A stretch of 41,522 nt of DNA, taken from contig NZ_SMKO01000078.1 in the NCBI RefSeq assembly GCF_004348685.1, positions 1-41,522 on the forward strand, written 5' to 3'. Both the position numbers and the translations under genes were made by a program. The notes under the pieces are model-generated. The model saw only the letters and a program-made list of their open reading frames with translations, did not search any database and was not told the origin of the DNA. Source of the stretch: Nonomuraea deserti (GTDB taxonomy: Bacteria; Actinomycetota; Actinomycetes; Streptosporangiales; Streptosporangiaceae). Below are positions 32,230 through 41,442 of the stretch, piece by piece (position 1 is the first letter of the stretch; each line of letters starts with the position of its first letter).

Positions 32230-32733
32230 TCAGCGGCGGGAGTGGAACCGGCGGCGCACCACGCTGACGACCACGGCCGCGACCCACACCACGAGCAGCA
32301 CCTTGAAGACGCCGAACCCGCCGAAGAACAGCCCGAGCATCATGGCCACGAACAACAGGGGCACGATCGGGTGCGGGCCGCGGTGCCGCCGCCACGGGTG
32401 GTGACCCCGGTGGTGGCGCAGGTCGCGGTGCGCGTGGCGCATCTCCTGCATCTGCCGCCGATGCGCGTGCATCGCCGCACGCCAGTCGCCCAGGTCGGGC
32501 TGGGGCGGGCGCGTGTGGTGACCGGGGCCGGGGAGGTCGGGCGCGTGGTGACCGGAGCCGGGGAGGTCGGCCGTGATGCTCGCCAGGTCGCGGGCCGTCC
32601 TGGCGGCCAGCGTCTGATCGAGGCGCTCGTCGAGCTCCTCGTGGGTCAGGCGGCCCTGGGCGAAGTGCTCGCGCAGGGCGGCCATCGTCTGCTCGCGCTC
32701 GGCGTCGCCGATGCGGAGATCGTTGCGGTCCAT
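32230..32733 (-). CDS. DUF1707-domain membrane protein
   Basis: A 167-residue protein. Residues 1-55 are the DUF1707 domain (MDRNDLRIGDAEREQTM, LREHFAQGRLTHEELDERLD), common in actinobacteria and often found with SHOCT or LiaF-like membrane parts. A His/Arg-rich middle (70-120) could bind metal or acidic lipid. Two transmembrane spans follow (about 122-140 and 142-158), then a basic end. ATG 32733 has GAGGAG eight bases upstream; an in-frame ATG at 32793 would overlap the PadR stop (ATGA) and add 20 residues. Probably cotranscribed with padR. Role unknown; PadR-regulated membrane proteins often respond to envelope stress or drugs. Confidence 0.8.
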   Translation of the reverse strand: MDRNDLRIGDAEREQTMAALREHFAQGRLTHEELDERLDQTLAARTARDLASITADLPGSGHHAPDLPGPGHHTRPPQPDLGDWRAAMHAHRRQMQEMRHAHRDLRHHRGHHPWRRHRGPHPIVPLLFVAMMLGLFFGGFGVFKVLLVVWVAAVVVSVVRRRFHSRR

Positions 32734-32789
32734 GTGCGGCTCCTCGCTCTCTCCGAACCGGCCATCGCGTGCGCCGGCCATCAGTGTGG

Positions 32790-33515
32790 TCATTCCTCGC
32801 CCGGCTCGTCGTCGGCCAGGATCTGGTACAGCCTGCGCCGGGTCTCCACTAGAGTCTTGCGCGCTTCGCGGATCTGCGCGTCGCTGCCGGTCTGCAGAAT
32901 CTGCATCATGGCGAAGGCCGACTGCCGAGCGATGTGCCAGAGGTCGGCGGTGTTGTCGTCGATGTCCGGGCGCATCTCGTCCCATGGGGCCCTGACCTCG
33001 TCGGCGTGCGTCTCGACGTACGCGCTGCCTTCCTCGGTGAGACGGTAGGCCTTGCGGCCCTCGTGCTCCTCCGAGATCACCAGGCCCTCGTCGGTGAGCT
33101 GCTGCAACGCCGGATAGACGGCGCCGGGGCTGGGCTTCCAGCCGCCCTCGCTGCGCTCGGCGATCTCCTGGATGATCTGGTAGCCGTTGCGCGGCTCCTC
33201 GGAGAGCAGGGCCAGGATCGCGGCGCGCACGTCGCCCCGCTTGGCCTTGCGGCCCTTGCCGCCCCAGCCGCGGTGCCCGCCGCCCCAGGGGCCGCCGGGA
33301 CCGCCGGGGCCGCCCCACGGGCCGCGCCCGAAGTCGAACGGGAACCCGGGTCCGCCTCGCCTGCCGCGGTGGCGGTGCTCGTGCGGGCCGCCGCGATGGT
33401 GGTGGCCGCCCATCTGCTCGAAGGCGTCGCTCATGGCCCTGAACGCCTCGCGGGCCGCTCGCTTGTATTCGCGCGCGCCGGGCCAGGGCCCGCCTGCTGC
33501 CTGTGCTGAACTCAT
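32790..33515 (-). CDS. PadR-family transcriptional regulator
   Basis: A 241-residue regulator. Residues 1-85 are an unusual Gly/His/Pro-rich extension (HHHRGGPHEHRHRG, repeated GGPGGP), which could bind metal ions. The winged-helix PadR domain follows (about 90-170: RAAILALLSEEPRNGYQIIQEIAERSEGGWKPSPGAVYPALQQLTDEGLV, and the wing EEHEGRKAYRLTEEG). A C-terminal helical dimerisation part with TRRRLYQILAD ends the protein. ATG 33515 is chosen for the GGGGGA just upstream; the longer frame to 33587 runs through the promoter. PadR proteins usually repress their own operon, here including the DUF1707 gene. Confidence 0.92.
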   Translation of the reverse strand: MSSAQAAGGPWPGAREYKRAAREAFRAMSDAFEQMGGHHHRGGPHEHRHRGRRGGPGFPFDFGRGPWGGPGGPGGPWGGGHRGWGGKGRKAKRGDVRAAILALLSEEPRNGYQIIQEIAERSEGGWKPSPGAVYPALQQLTDEGLVISEEHEGRKAYRLTEEGSAYVETHADEVRAPWDEMRPDIDDNTADLWHIARQSAFAMMQILQTGSDAQIREARKTLVETRRRLYQILADDEPGEE

Positions 33516-33524
33516 TTTTCCCCC

Positions 33525-33564
33525 TATATCGCGATCTGTTCTCGATGCGTCAAAGATATATCGA
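33525..33564 (-). promoter_or_regulatory. padR promoter with repeated TATATCG boxes
   Basis: On the minus strand TTGACG (33553-33548), 17 bases, GATATA (33530-33525). TATATCG (plus strand) occurs at 33525-33531 and again at 33557-33563, 32 bases apart, flanking the promoter: plausible PadR autoregulation sites. Local AT content is much higher than in the surroundings. Confidence 0.55.
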
Positions 33565-33662
33565 TGAAATGCCGTTCCGCAAGTCACGAAAAGGTGTGAT
33601 CCAGATCACGAAAAAGTTGCGGAATCCGGGAACAGGCCGGGGGAGGTGGACGTTGTTCAGGT

Positions 33663-33727
33663 CAGACGAGGTCGTTCCGCGTCGGCAGGGCTGGGGGGTG
33701 CTGTCGCCGCGGAGACGACCTCGTCTG
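33663..33727. other. Long perfect inverted repeat in the padR-hydrolase spacer
   Basis: CAGACGAGGTCGT (33663-33675) and ACGACCTCGTCTG (33715-33727) are perfect 13-bp complements. With one bulged base the pairing continues inward as TCCGCG/CGCGGA, giving about 19 pairs around a 25-base G-rich loop. The spacer (33516-33824) has no gene that I can support. The neighbouring genes are divergent, so this is unlikely to be a simple terminator for them. Confidence 0.6.
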
Positions 33728-33824
33728 CGTTTGCGGGTGCCTTCCCCAACGTCGCGGCCTTCACGGCCTGGTCGCCCGGCATGCCTCGCCGCGTAAAGGA
33801 CCTCTTTGCCGTACAGTCCGGATC

Positions 33825-34553
33825 ATGATGGGGCACACGCATGCGATGACCGGGGCCATCGCCTGGCTGGGGCTGGCGCCGCCCCTTGCCGCACTGCCGC
33901 TGGTGAACGAGTCCACCCGGTTCGTGGAAACCGGGATCATGGCCACCGCGCTCAGTCCCGCCGAGTTGATCGCCGGCGCCATCATCTGCGCGGGCGCCGC
34001 GATGCTGCCCGACCTCGACCATCCGAACGCGACGATCGCGCAGACGTTCGGGCCGCTCACGTGGGCGCTCAGCAAGGTCGTGTCATGGCTCGGCGGCGGC
34101 CACCGCGGCGCCACCCACTCGCTCGTCTTCGCCGTCGCCATCGGGTTCGGGGCGCACTGGCTGGCCAACACCTATCCGATCGGGCGCGACATCATGGTCG
34201 TGCTGCTCATCGGCCTGGCGTTGCGCGCCATCGGCGTCGGGATCCCGGGGAACAAACTCGGCTCGATCATGATCAATATCGGCATGACCGCCGGGCTCTA
34301 CGCCGTCTTCCTCTCTCTCGAGGTGGGCTACGCCTGGCTCGGGCTGGCCGTGGCGGTCGGAAGTTTCACGCACGTGGTCGGCGACTGCATGACCGAGCGC
34401 GGCTGCCCCGTGTTGTGGCCGCTGGGGGCGAAGTTCGTACTGCCCTGGAAGATCGGCATCAAGACGGGCAGGAAGTTCGAGCAGAAGATCCTCGCGCCGA
34501 TCCTGTCCGTGGCCATCGTCGGACTGCTGTACTGGCGCCTGGCGCCCGTTTAA
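33825..34553 (+). CDS. YdjM-type membrane-bound metal-dependent hydrolase
   Basis: A 242-residue membrane protein of the YdjM/PF04307 family. MMGHTHAMTGAIAW supplies the first metal-ligand His pair, MLPDLDHPNATI the DxDH motif, and GGGHRGATHSLVF the third His cluster. A late VGSFTHVVGDCMTERGCPVLWP carries the final His/Asp set. Several hydrophobic spans alternate with these. The fold is like phospholipase C/nucleotidase-type membrane phosphatases; in Escherichia coli YdjM is LexA-controlled, elsewhere function is unknown. The start is one of two adjacent ATGs. A TANNNT (TACAGT, 33812-33817) lies 7 bases upstream, suggesting a leaderless mRNA. Confidence 0.88.
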   Translation: MMGHTHAMTGAIAWLGLAPPLAALPLVNESTRFVETGIMATALSPAELIAGAIICAGAAMLPDLDHPNATIAQTFGPLTWALSKVVSWLGGGHRGATHSLVFAVAIGFGAHWLANTYPIGRDIMVVLLIGLALRAIGVGIPGNKLGSIMINIGMTAGLYAVFLSLEVGYAWLGLAVAVGSFTHVVGDCMTERGCPVLWPLGAKFVLPWKIGIKTGRKFEQKILAPILSVAIVGLLYWRLAPV

Positions 34554-34594
34554 CTTGATGTCGAGATACTTTTCCAGATATCTTGATGTCGAGA
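34554..34594 (+). promoter_or_regulatory. acnA promoter with two CTTGATGTCGAGA boxes (MarR/TamR-type)
   Basis: CTTGATGTCGAGA occurs identically at 34554-34566 and 34582-34594, 28 bp apart; with the preceding T the second is an imperfect 14-bp dyad TCTTGATGTCGAGA. The promoter TTGATG (34555-34560), 18 bases, TATCTT (34579-34584) has its -35 in the first box and its -10 running into the second. This is the layout of direct repression. TamR, a MarR-family protein, controls aconitase in Streptomyces and is the best guess; no such gene is in the window. Confidence 0.65.
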
Positions 34595-34614
34595 CACCTG
34601 CTGCGCGGCCGCGA

Positions 34615-34630
34615 GTTAGGTTCACCTAAC
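34615..34630. promoter_or_regulatory. Perfect dyad GTTAGGTTCACCTAAC in the acnA leader
   Basis: Seven-base arms GTTAGGT/ACCTAAC around TC. The outer arms equal those of the IdeR/DmdR iron box (TTAGGT...ACCTAA), but the centre is 5 bp shorter than the 19-bp consensus, so an iron regulator is possible rather than shown. It lies about 25 bases after the predicted transcription start. Confidence 0.5.
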
Positions 34631-34664
34631 GTGCTTACTTGTTCGCTCGTGCGGCAGGATTTGG

Positions 34665-34842
34665 GGAGTGAACCCGACGCAGCGAGCGGAGTGGGGGCCC
34701 GATGAAGGAGGGACCCCGCGAAGTGAGTGAGGAGGGTGAGCGACCCATGAGCAGGAGTGAACCCGACGCAGCGAGCGGAGTGGAGACCCGGCACCACGGG
34801 AGCCGCGAAGCGCGTGAGGAGCGGGGAGCCACCCGCAAGCCT
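34665..34842. repeat. Tandem duplication of an 89-nt unit in the acnA leader
   Basis: Two adjacent units (34665-34753 and 34754-34842). The first 30 bases of each are identical (GGAGTGAACCCGACGCAGCG and the following 10 bases). The remainder is diverged but alignable, with CCGCGAAG at 34716 and 34803. Together with the dyads it fills the 320-base space between the hydrolase and acnA. A 66-codon open frame here reads through the repeat and is not supported as a gene. Confidence 0.8.
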
Positions 34843-34873
34843 GAAAGATGTCTGATGGAGGAGGCGAACCACC

Positions 34874-37603
<2,730 letters not shown>

Positions 37604-37670
37604 ACTTCCCGAGCTCCCGGTCGGTCATGAGCCGGCCGGGGGCGACGGAGCCCGGCTCGTCGCCGGGGTT

Positions 37671-37691
37671 GGGCGCGATCCTCACGCGCCC
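37671..37691 (+). terminator. Terminator hairpin after acnA (first)
   Basis: Perfect 7-bp arms GGGCGCG/CGCGCCC with a 7-base loop, followed by GTTT. Confidence 0.6.
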
Positions 37692-37720
37692 GTTTCGGGG
37701 GAACCACCCGACACACTGAG

Positions 37721-37754
37721 AGCCGTCCGGCGGAACACCCTCCGCCGGGCGGCT
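37721..37754 (+). terminator. Terminator hairpin after acnA (second, stronger)
   Basis: AGCCGTCCGGCGGA pairs with TCCGCCGGGCGGCT over 14 positions (one G-T wobble) around a 6-base loop. The rest of the spacer to 37911 has a weak -10-like TAGGGT (37824-37829) and the dyad at 37863. Confidence 0.75.
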
Positions 37755-37862
37755 CCTCGCATCGGAGGCCGCCTACCTCCCCGGAAGTAGCCGAAAAGGG
37801 ACACTTTCCCCGGAACCACGCGATAGGGTCGGATTTTTAAGCGTGATCTTGCGGTTTGTCAC

Positions 37863-37878
37863 AGGCTTGTGCAAGCCT
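37863..37878. promoter_or_regulatory. Perfect dyad AGGCTTGTGCAAGCCT upstream of the split-EEP gene
   Basis: Seven-base arms AGGCTTG/CAAGCCT around TG, 34 bases before the start codon at 37912 and downstream of the TAGGGT hexamer. It could be an operator or a small 5'-leader hairpin. Confidence 0.5.
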
Positions 37879-37911
37879 TCTGCCGCTGCCCCCGACACCA
37901 CGGAGAGGTTC

Positions 37912-38943
37912 ATGGCCGAGGCACCTGAGGGTCCGCAGACACCCCAGCCGATCTCCACCACCGACGTGTGGGACCTCAAGGCGGACCCCGATCTGCTGGA
38001 CACGCTGGCCACCGCATGGCGGAAGGTGAAGTCCAAGGCGAGCTCCGCCGAGGGCAAGGTCAACTCCGCCGCCCACACCGTGTTCTCCGAGGAGCACTGG
38101 ACGGGTGACACCGCCACGTCGTTCAACGACTACCGCAAGAAGCTCACCCAGGACGTCGAGCTGTTCGCCAGCCACGCGGAGGGCGTCGCCAACGTGCTGA
38201 CCCTCACGGCCAGCACGCTCCGCGTCCAGCAGGGGCTGCTCGACACCGAGCGCGAGAAGCTCAACGGGGTGCCCTCCAGCTCCGGCGCCGACGGGCAGCT
38301 GACCTTCCGGCCGCGCGACTCCGGACAGGCCACACTCGTCTCCGGCGCGATCAGCGCGGCCAGGGAGATCCGCGGGCGGGTGAACGAGGTGCTCGACGAG
38401 CGGCGCGAAGACCTCGAGTTCTACAAGGAGCAGCTCGACGCGATAGCCGAGCAGTGGCGGCCGCGTTCGGTCCGCCTCGTCAACCTCAACATCGGCCAGG
38501 GCGCGGGCAACGCACCCGGCGACTCGGGCGGCACCGACTCCGACGAGCTCGACGACATCGCCCAGGTGATCGCCGACGAGAACGCCGACATCGCCACCCT
38601 GCAGGAGGTCTTCGAGGTCGACATGGGCTCGCTGGAACGCGAGCTCGAGGAGCGCACCGGCGACGAGTGGGACGTCACGTTCGGGGAGGCGAGCAGCAAA
38701 TACCAGGCCAGCGACGACTGGCCCATCCTCGGCGACCGCCCGTTCTCCCCGTTCGGCAACGCCGTCCTGGTGCGCGAGGGCGACGTCATCCAGGCGAGCG
38801 GCGACACCGAGAACGTCAAGCTCGACGTCGACGGCGGCAGCATCACCCTGCCGGGCAACCGTCCCGGCGAGGGCAACGCCGAGATCGAGGACGGCGAGGG
38901 CCGTTCGGCCGCCGTGGCGGAGGTCGAGATCCAGCCGAGGTGA
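37912..38943 (+). CDS. WXG100-like domain fused to the N-terminal half of an EEP nuclease
   Basis: A 343-residue protein without signal peptide. Residues 20-120 are helical with a WTG turn (HWTGDTATSF, 62-71), the W-x-G hairpin of WXG100/type VII secretion proteins; a second helical segment covers 140-182. From 186 on the sequence is the first half of an endonuclease/exonuclease/phosphatase fold: RLVNLNIGQG (188-197, with Asn193), DIATLQEV (226-233, metal-binding Glu232), FGNAVLVREG (281-290) and the strand EGRSAAVAEVEI. It then stops three residues later. The second-half motifs (THL/H, GDxN, IDxI, SDH) are absent here and present in the convergent gene. ATG 37912 follows GGAGAG. It shares a terminator with that gene. 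Alone it should lack catalysis. Confidence 0.85.
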   Translation: MAEAPEGPQTPQPISTTDVWDLKADPDLLDTLATAWRKVKSKASSAEGKVNSAAHTVFSEEHWTGDTATSFNDYRKKLTQDVELFASHAEGVANVLTLTASTLRVQQGLLDTEREKLNGVPSSSGADGQLTFRPRDSGQATLVSGAISAAREIRGRVNEVLDERREDLEFYKEQLDAIAEQWRPRSVRLVNLNIGQGAGNAPGDSGGTDSDELDDIAQVIADENADIATLQEVFEVDMGSLERELEERTGDEWDVTFGEASSKYQASDDWPILGDRPFSPFGNAVLVREGDVIQASGDTENVKLDVDGGSITLPGNRPGEGNAEIEDGEGRSAAVAEVEIQPR

Positions 38944-38951
38944 GCGCCGGC

Positions 38952-38978
38952 CTGGTGGCCCGCCCGGCGGGTCACCAG
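38952..38978. terminator. Bidirectional terminator shared by the two split-EEP genes
   Basis: CTGGTGGCCCGC (38952-38963) pairs with GCGGGTCACCAG (38967-38978), 12 positions with one wobble, loop CCG. It overlaps the stop codon of the minus-strand gene (38972-38974). Only 28 bases separate the two genes. Confidence 0.7.
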
Positions 38979-39721
38979 TTGGGCAGCTCCACGTCGGCGC
39001 CCTGGCCGCCCATGTGATCGGAGGTGCCGTTGTCCGTCAGGGTGGGCGGCTCGTTGATCGGCAGGGCCGGCGAGCTGATGACGTGGTCGATCGGCTTGTC
39101 GCCCACCGGGGAGGTGCCGACGGGCTCGCCCTCGTCGTTCACGCCCCGCGAATAGACCGAGTAGCCCTCGTCCTGGAACTCCTCGATCGCCGCGCCCGAA
39201 CCCGTGCCCTTGTGGTTCTCGCCGTCGAGGGTCGGGGCGTTCAGGTCGGCGCCCAGCAGCGACGGCCCGCGATTCATGGCCTCGTGCAGGGTGTCGATCT
39301 GGCCGGTGCGCACGTAATCGTCGTATTCGTGCAGGCCGTGGCTGTGGACGTGGGCGCTGTAGACGTCGAAACCCTTGGCGGCGTCGGCGAAGAGCCGGTC
39401 GGCGATGTCGTCATCCAGCGTCTCGAACGCGGTGACGACCTTGCCGAGCCTGGTCTCGTCGGAGTCGAGCACGCCGATGAGCACTCCGGACAGGTCGTCG
39501 GCCGACGCCGCGAGGTTGGCCAGCGCGGACCCGACCGGGGCGGCGTTGTCCGTGTCGCCGAACGCGTTGGAGCCGGGGACCGTGGGCACGGGCACGTAGG
39601 GGACCGCGTCCGGGCTTTCCGACAGGGCCCTGCGGCCCTTTTCCACTTCTTCGCGCGCCTTGCCGACCTCCCTGGCCAGCTCCCTGACGCGGCCGAATCG
39701 CATGCTTGCCTCGTCGCCCAT
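38972..39721 (-). CDS. Helical (type VII target-like) domain fused to the C-terminal half of an EEP nuclease
   Basis: A 249-residue protein without signal peptide. Residues 1-112 are mostly helical (REVGKAREEVEKGRRAL; TRLGKVVTAFETLDDDIADRL), similar in layout to EspC/WXG-type secretion targets, though I cannot assign a family with certainty. Residues 117-249 hold exactly the second half of an EEP fold: YSAHVHSHG (His124), LLGADLNAP (Asp159, Asn161), IDHVISSP (Asp212) and TSDHMG (Asp235, His236). The first-half motifs are absent. A TACGCT hexamer lies 7 bases before ATG 39721 (leaderless start); ATG 39703 with GAGG upstream is the alternative and removes six residues. See the partner gene at 37912. 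Confidence 0.82.
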   Translation of the reverse strand: MGDEASMRFGRVRELAREVGKAREEVEKGRRALSESPDAVPYVPVPTVPGSNAFGDTDNAAPVGSALANLAASADDLSGVLIGVLDSDETRLGKVVTAFETLDDDIADRLFADAAKGFDVYSAHVHSHGLHEYDDYVRTGQIDTLHEAMNRGPSLLGADLNAPTLDGENHKGTGSGAAIEEFQDEGYSVYSRGVNDEGEPVGTSPVGDKPIDHVISSPALPINEPPTLTDNGTSDHMGGQGADVELPNW

Positions 39722-39820
39722 GAACGCCAGCGTAGACGAAGGATCATCGGGTTGGTGACCGGTTGTCCCTTTCACCCCGAGCCCGCCGCTGTCGGGGCCG
39801 CTGTCGGGGCCGGGCGAAGA

Positions 39821-39847
39821 CCCTGCCGGCAGTGCTTTTCGGCAGGG
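39821..39847 (-). terminator. Hairpin downstream of the metallopeptidase gene
   Basis: Perfect 8-bp arms CCCTGCCG/CGGCAGGG with an 11-base loop, 9 bases past the stop of the minus-strand gene. A 12-bp direct repeat GCTGTCGGGGCC (39788-39799 and 39800-39811) lies next to it. Confidence 0.5.
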
Positions 39848-39855
39848 CTCGGCGG

Positions 39856-40626
39856 TCAGGCGACCCTGGTCGCGGGAGCCGACCAGGTGTCGCAGGCGGC
39901 GGGGGAGACGGCCCCGTAGCCGCGCTTGAGCCAGTGGACCCGGCTGGCGCCCTTGCCGTGGGTGCGGTGGCCGTCGTCGTCGCCGCTGGCCCGCGTCGCG
40001 TCGAGCAGCGCCGCCCAGTCGGCCTCCGAGCGGGCCAGGGAGCGCCAGACGCTGCCCAGGAACACTCCGGACAGGCAGTCGGCCTGGAGTTCGTAGCGGC
40101 GCTTCAGCTGGTCCTGGTGCGTCCGATCTGCCCGCGCCCTGACCTCGAAGGAGCGCCGGATGCCGAGCAGGCTCTGCAGGTGGTGGCCGTACTCGTGGGC
40201 GGCCACCTTGAACGGGTAGAGGTCGGTCCTGTTCTCGAGCCACCGGCCGGTCAGGGGGAAGACCACCGTGGCGCGCTCCGTGCAGTAGAAGGCGTCGGCG
40301 TACGCGGGCCAGCGCATCCCGCACACGGTGTCGGCCGGCTCCTCGAAGTAGCGGACGACGGGCTTGCGGAACGTACGCCCAGCCCGCTCAACGTACGCAC
40401 CCCACGACTTGTCCAGACATTTCACGACCGTCTGAAGGTACTCCCGGGTGCGCGGGATGCCGCCGGAGACGATCGGCGTCTCGGGGCATGAGGTCGTGGC
40501 CAGCTTGCCCGCCTTCTTGGGGAACGGGTTGCGTACGGGCGCCGCCTGGGCGGAAGGGGCGGGCAGGCAGACGGACGCCAGGATCGCGGCGAGGGTCAGG
40601 ACACGCGTCAACGGGAGGGATCGCAC
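39856..40626 (-). CDS. Secreted neutral zinc metallopeptidase (YpfJ/PF04228-like)
   Basis: A 256-residue exported protein from GTG 40626 (a GTG at 40659 would add 11 residues). Residues 1-29 are a signal peptide (LTRVLTLAAILASVCLPAPSA, AQA cleavage). The catalytic region has AAHEYGHHLQ (HExxH zinc site) and ELQADCLSGVFLG, in which the Glu is the third ligand in this family. DAFYCTERATVVFP precedes it. Four or more cysteines suggest disulphides outside the cell. A TAAGCT hexamer 7 bases before GTG 40626 supports that start as leaderless. Substrate unknown. No operon partner. Confidence 0.87.
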   Translation of the reverse strand: MRSLPLTRVLTLAAILASVCLPAPSAQAAPVRNPFPKKAGKLATTSCPETPIVSGGIPRTREYLQTVVKCLDKSWGAYVERAGRTFRKPVVRYFEEPADTVCGMRWPAYADAFYCTERATVVFPLTGRWLENRTDLYPFKVAAHEYGHHLQSLLGIRRSFEVRARADRTHQDQLKRRYELQADCLSGVFLGSVWRSLARSEADWAALLDATRASGDDDGHRTHGKGASRVHWLKRGYGAVSPAACDTWSAPATRVA

Positions 40627-40673
40627 GATCGGCAGCTTAACGATCGGCGACGTGTGCACGATGAGAGCGCCAT

Positions 40674-40696
40674 CCGGCGAAGCTCCCTTTCGCCGG
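40674..40696 (-). terminator. Terminator hairpin after the mazF gene
   Basis: Perfect 8-bp arms CCGGCGAA/TTCGCCGG with a 7-base loop, starting 10 bases past the toxin's stop codon on the minus strand. Confidence 0.6.
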
Positions 40697-40705
40697 GCGG
40701 CATGC

Positions 40706-41038
40706 TCATATCATCCGCTGGAGCACGGTGACCGCTTCCGCGACGACCTCTTCTGGAGCGGTGCCGACGAAGAAGTCAAGCCTGTCCGGCGAAATGGCGC
40801 GGATCTGCTCGATCATCGCCCAGCTTGTCTTGGCCAACCCGGTCCCGTCGCGGCCGATGCGGACGTGTGTGAGATAGCCGCGCTCCCGGGTGGTCAGCGG
40901 CACGGCGAGAATGAGCCCGAGCCTCGACTGGTTGAAGCGGTCGTTGCTGACGATCAGCGAGGGACGGTCGAAACCCTGCTCGCAACCGGTCGGACTGCTG
41001 AATCTGGTGAACCAGATATCACCTTGCGTGAGTTTCAT
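40706..41038 (-). CDS. MazF/PemK-family toxin (mRNA interferase)
   Basis: A 110-residue toxin expected to cleave RNA at short single-stranded sequences. GDIWFTRF is the first strand, FDRPSLIVSNDRFN carries the conserved Arg, and ILAVPLTTRERG the catalytic Thr; these are the MazF active-site positions. The C-terminal VVAEAVTVLQRMI helix is typical. ATG 41038 lies inside the antitoxin gene (20-base overlap), the usual antitoxin-toxin order. Confidence 0.92.
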   Translation of the reverse strand: MKLTQGDIWFTRFSSPTGCEQGFDRPSLIVSNDRFNQSRLGLILAVPLTTRERGYLTHVRIGRDGTGLAKTSWAMIEQIRAISPDRLDFFVGTAPEEVVAEAVTVLQRMI

Positions 41039-41339
41039 CTTTCTCCTCGGGGAACGTGATCAGACCGTCCCACTCGGGCGCGATCCGGCGGGAGCGGGGG
41101 CGTGGTCCCAGCACGAACTCGCGTTCGGTGAGGTAGTCGGCCCATCCTTCGGGATCTTCACGCTGTGTGTGCTCGATCTGCTCGTTGACGGTCTGCCAGA
41201 ACTGCTTCTGCTCGTAGTCGGCGATGGCGTCGTGCAGCACCTCGGTCATGGTTCGGCCCTCCTGGCGGGCGATTCGGGCCAGCCGGTCCCGGGTCGTGAC
41301 GCTGACGCGTATCGTCGTCGCAGCTTTGGTGGACTTCAT
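41019..41339 (-). CDS. Ribbon-helix-helix antitoxin of the MazF toxin
   Basis: A 106-residue protein. Residues 1-45 are an RHH DNA-binding domain (ATTIRVSVTTRDRLARIARQEGRTMTEVLHDAI). The C-terminal part (50-106), with DPEGWADYLTEREF and the acidic end, would wrap and neutralise the toxin. ATG 41339 has AGGAG seven bases upstream; the ATG at 41345 is only one base from it. The pair should repress its own promoter, which lies in 41346-41442. Confidence 0.9.
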   Translation of the reverse strand: MKSTKAATTIRVSVTTRDRLARIARQEGRTMTEVLHDAIADYEQKQFWQTVNEQIEHTQREDPEGWADYLTEREFVLGPRPRSRRIAPEWDGLITFPEEKDETHAR

Positions 41340-41442
41340 GCTCATACTCCTGAGGCTACGTCTGCGTCGCGAAAACCGTACACCAGCCATCACTCTCGTA
41401 GCCTGAATGGCAACGGAGAGTAAAGATGGTTGACTCTTCTGC

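Noticed and set aside
34615..34630. Canonical IdeR iron box
   Set aside because: Only the outer arms match; the centre is five bases too short, so I kept it as an unassigned dyad.
38972..40324. 450-codon version of the second split-EEP gene (extended upstream)
   Set aside because: The extension is antisense-like read-through over the metallopeptidase coding region; ATG 39721 or 39703 is supported by a -10 or an SD.
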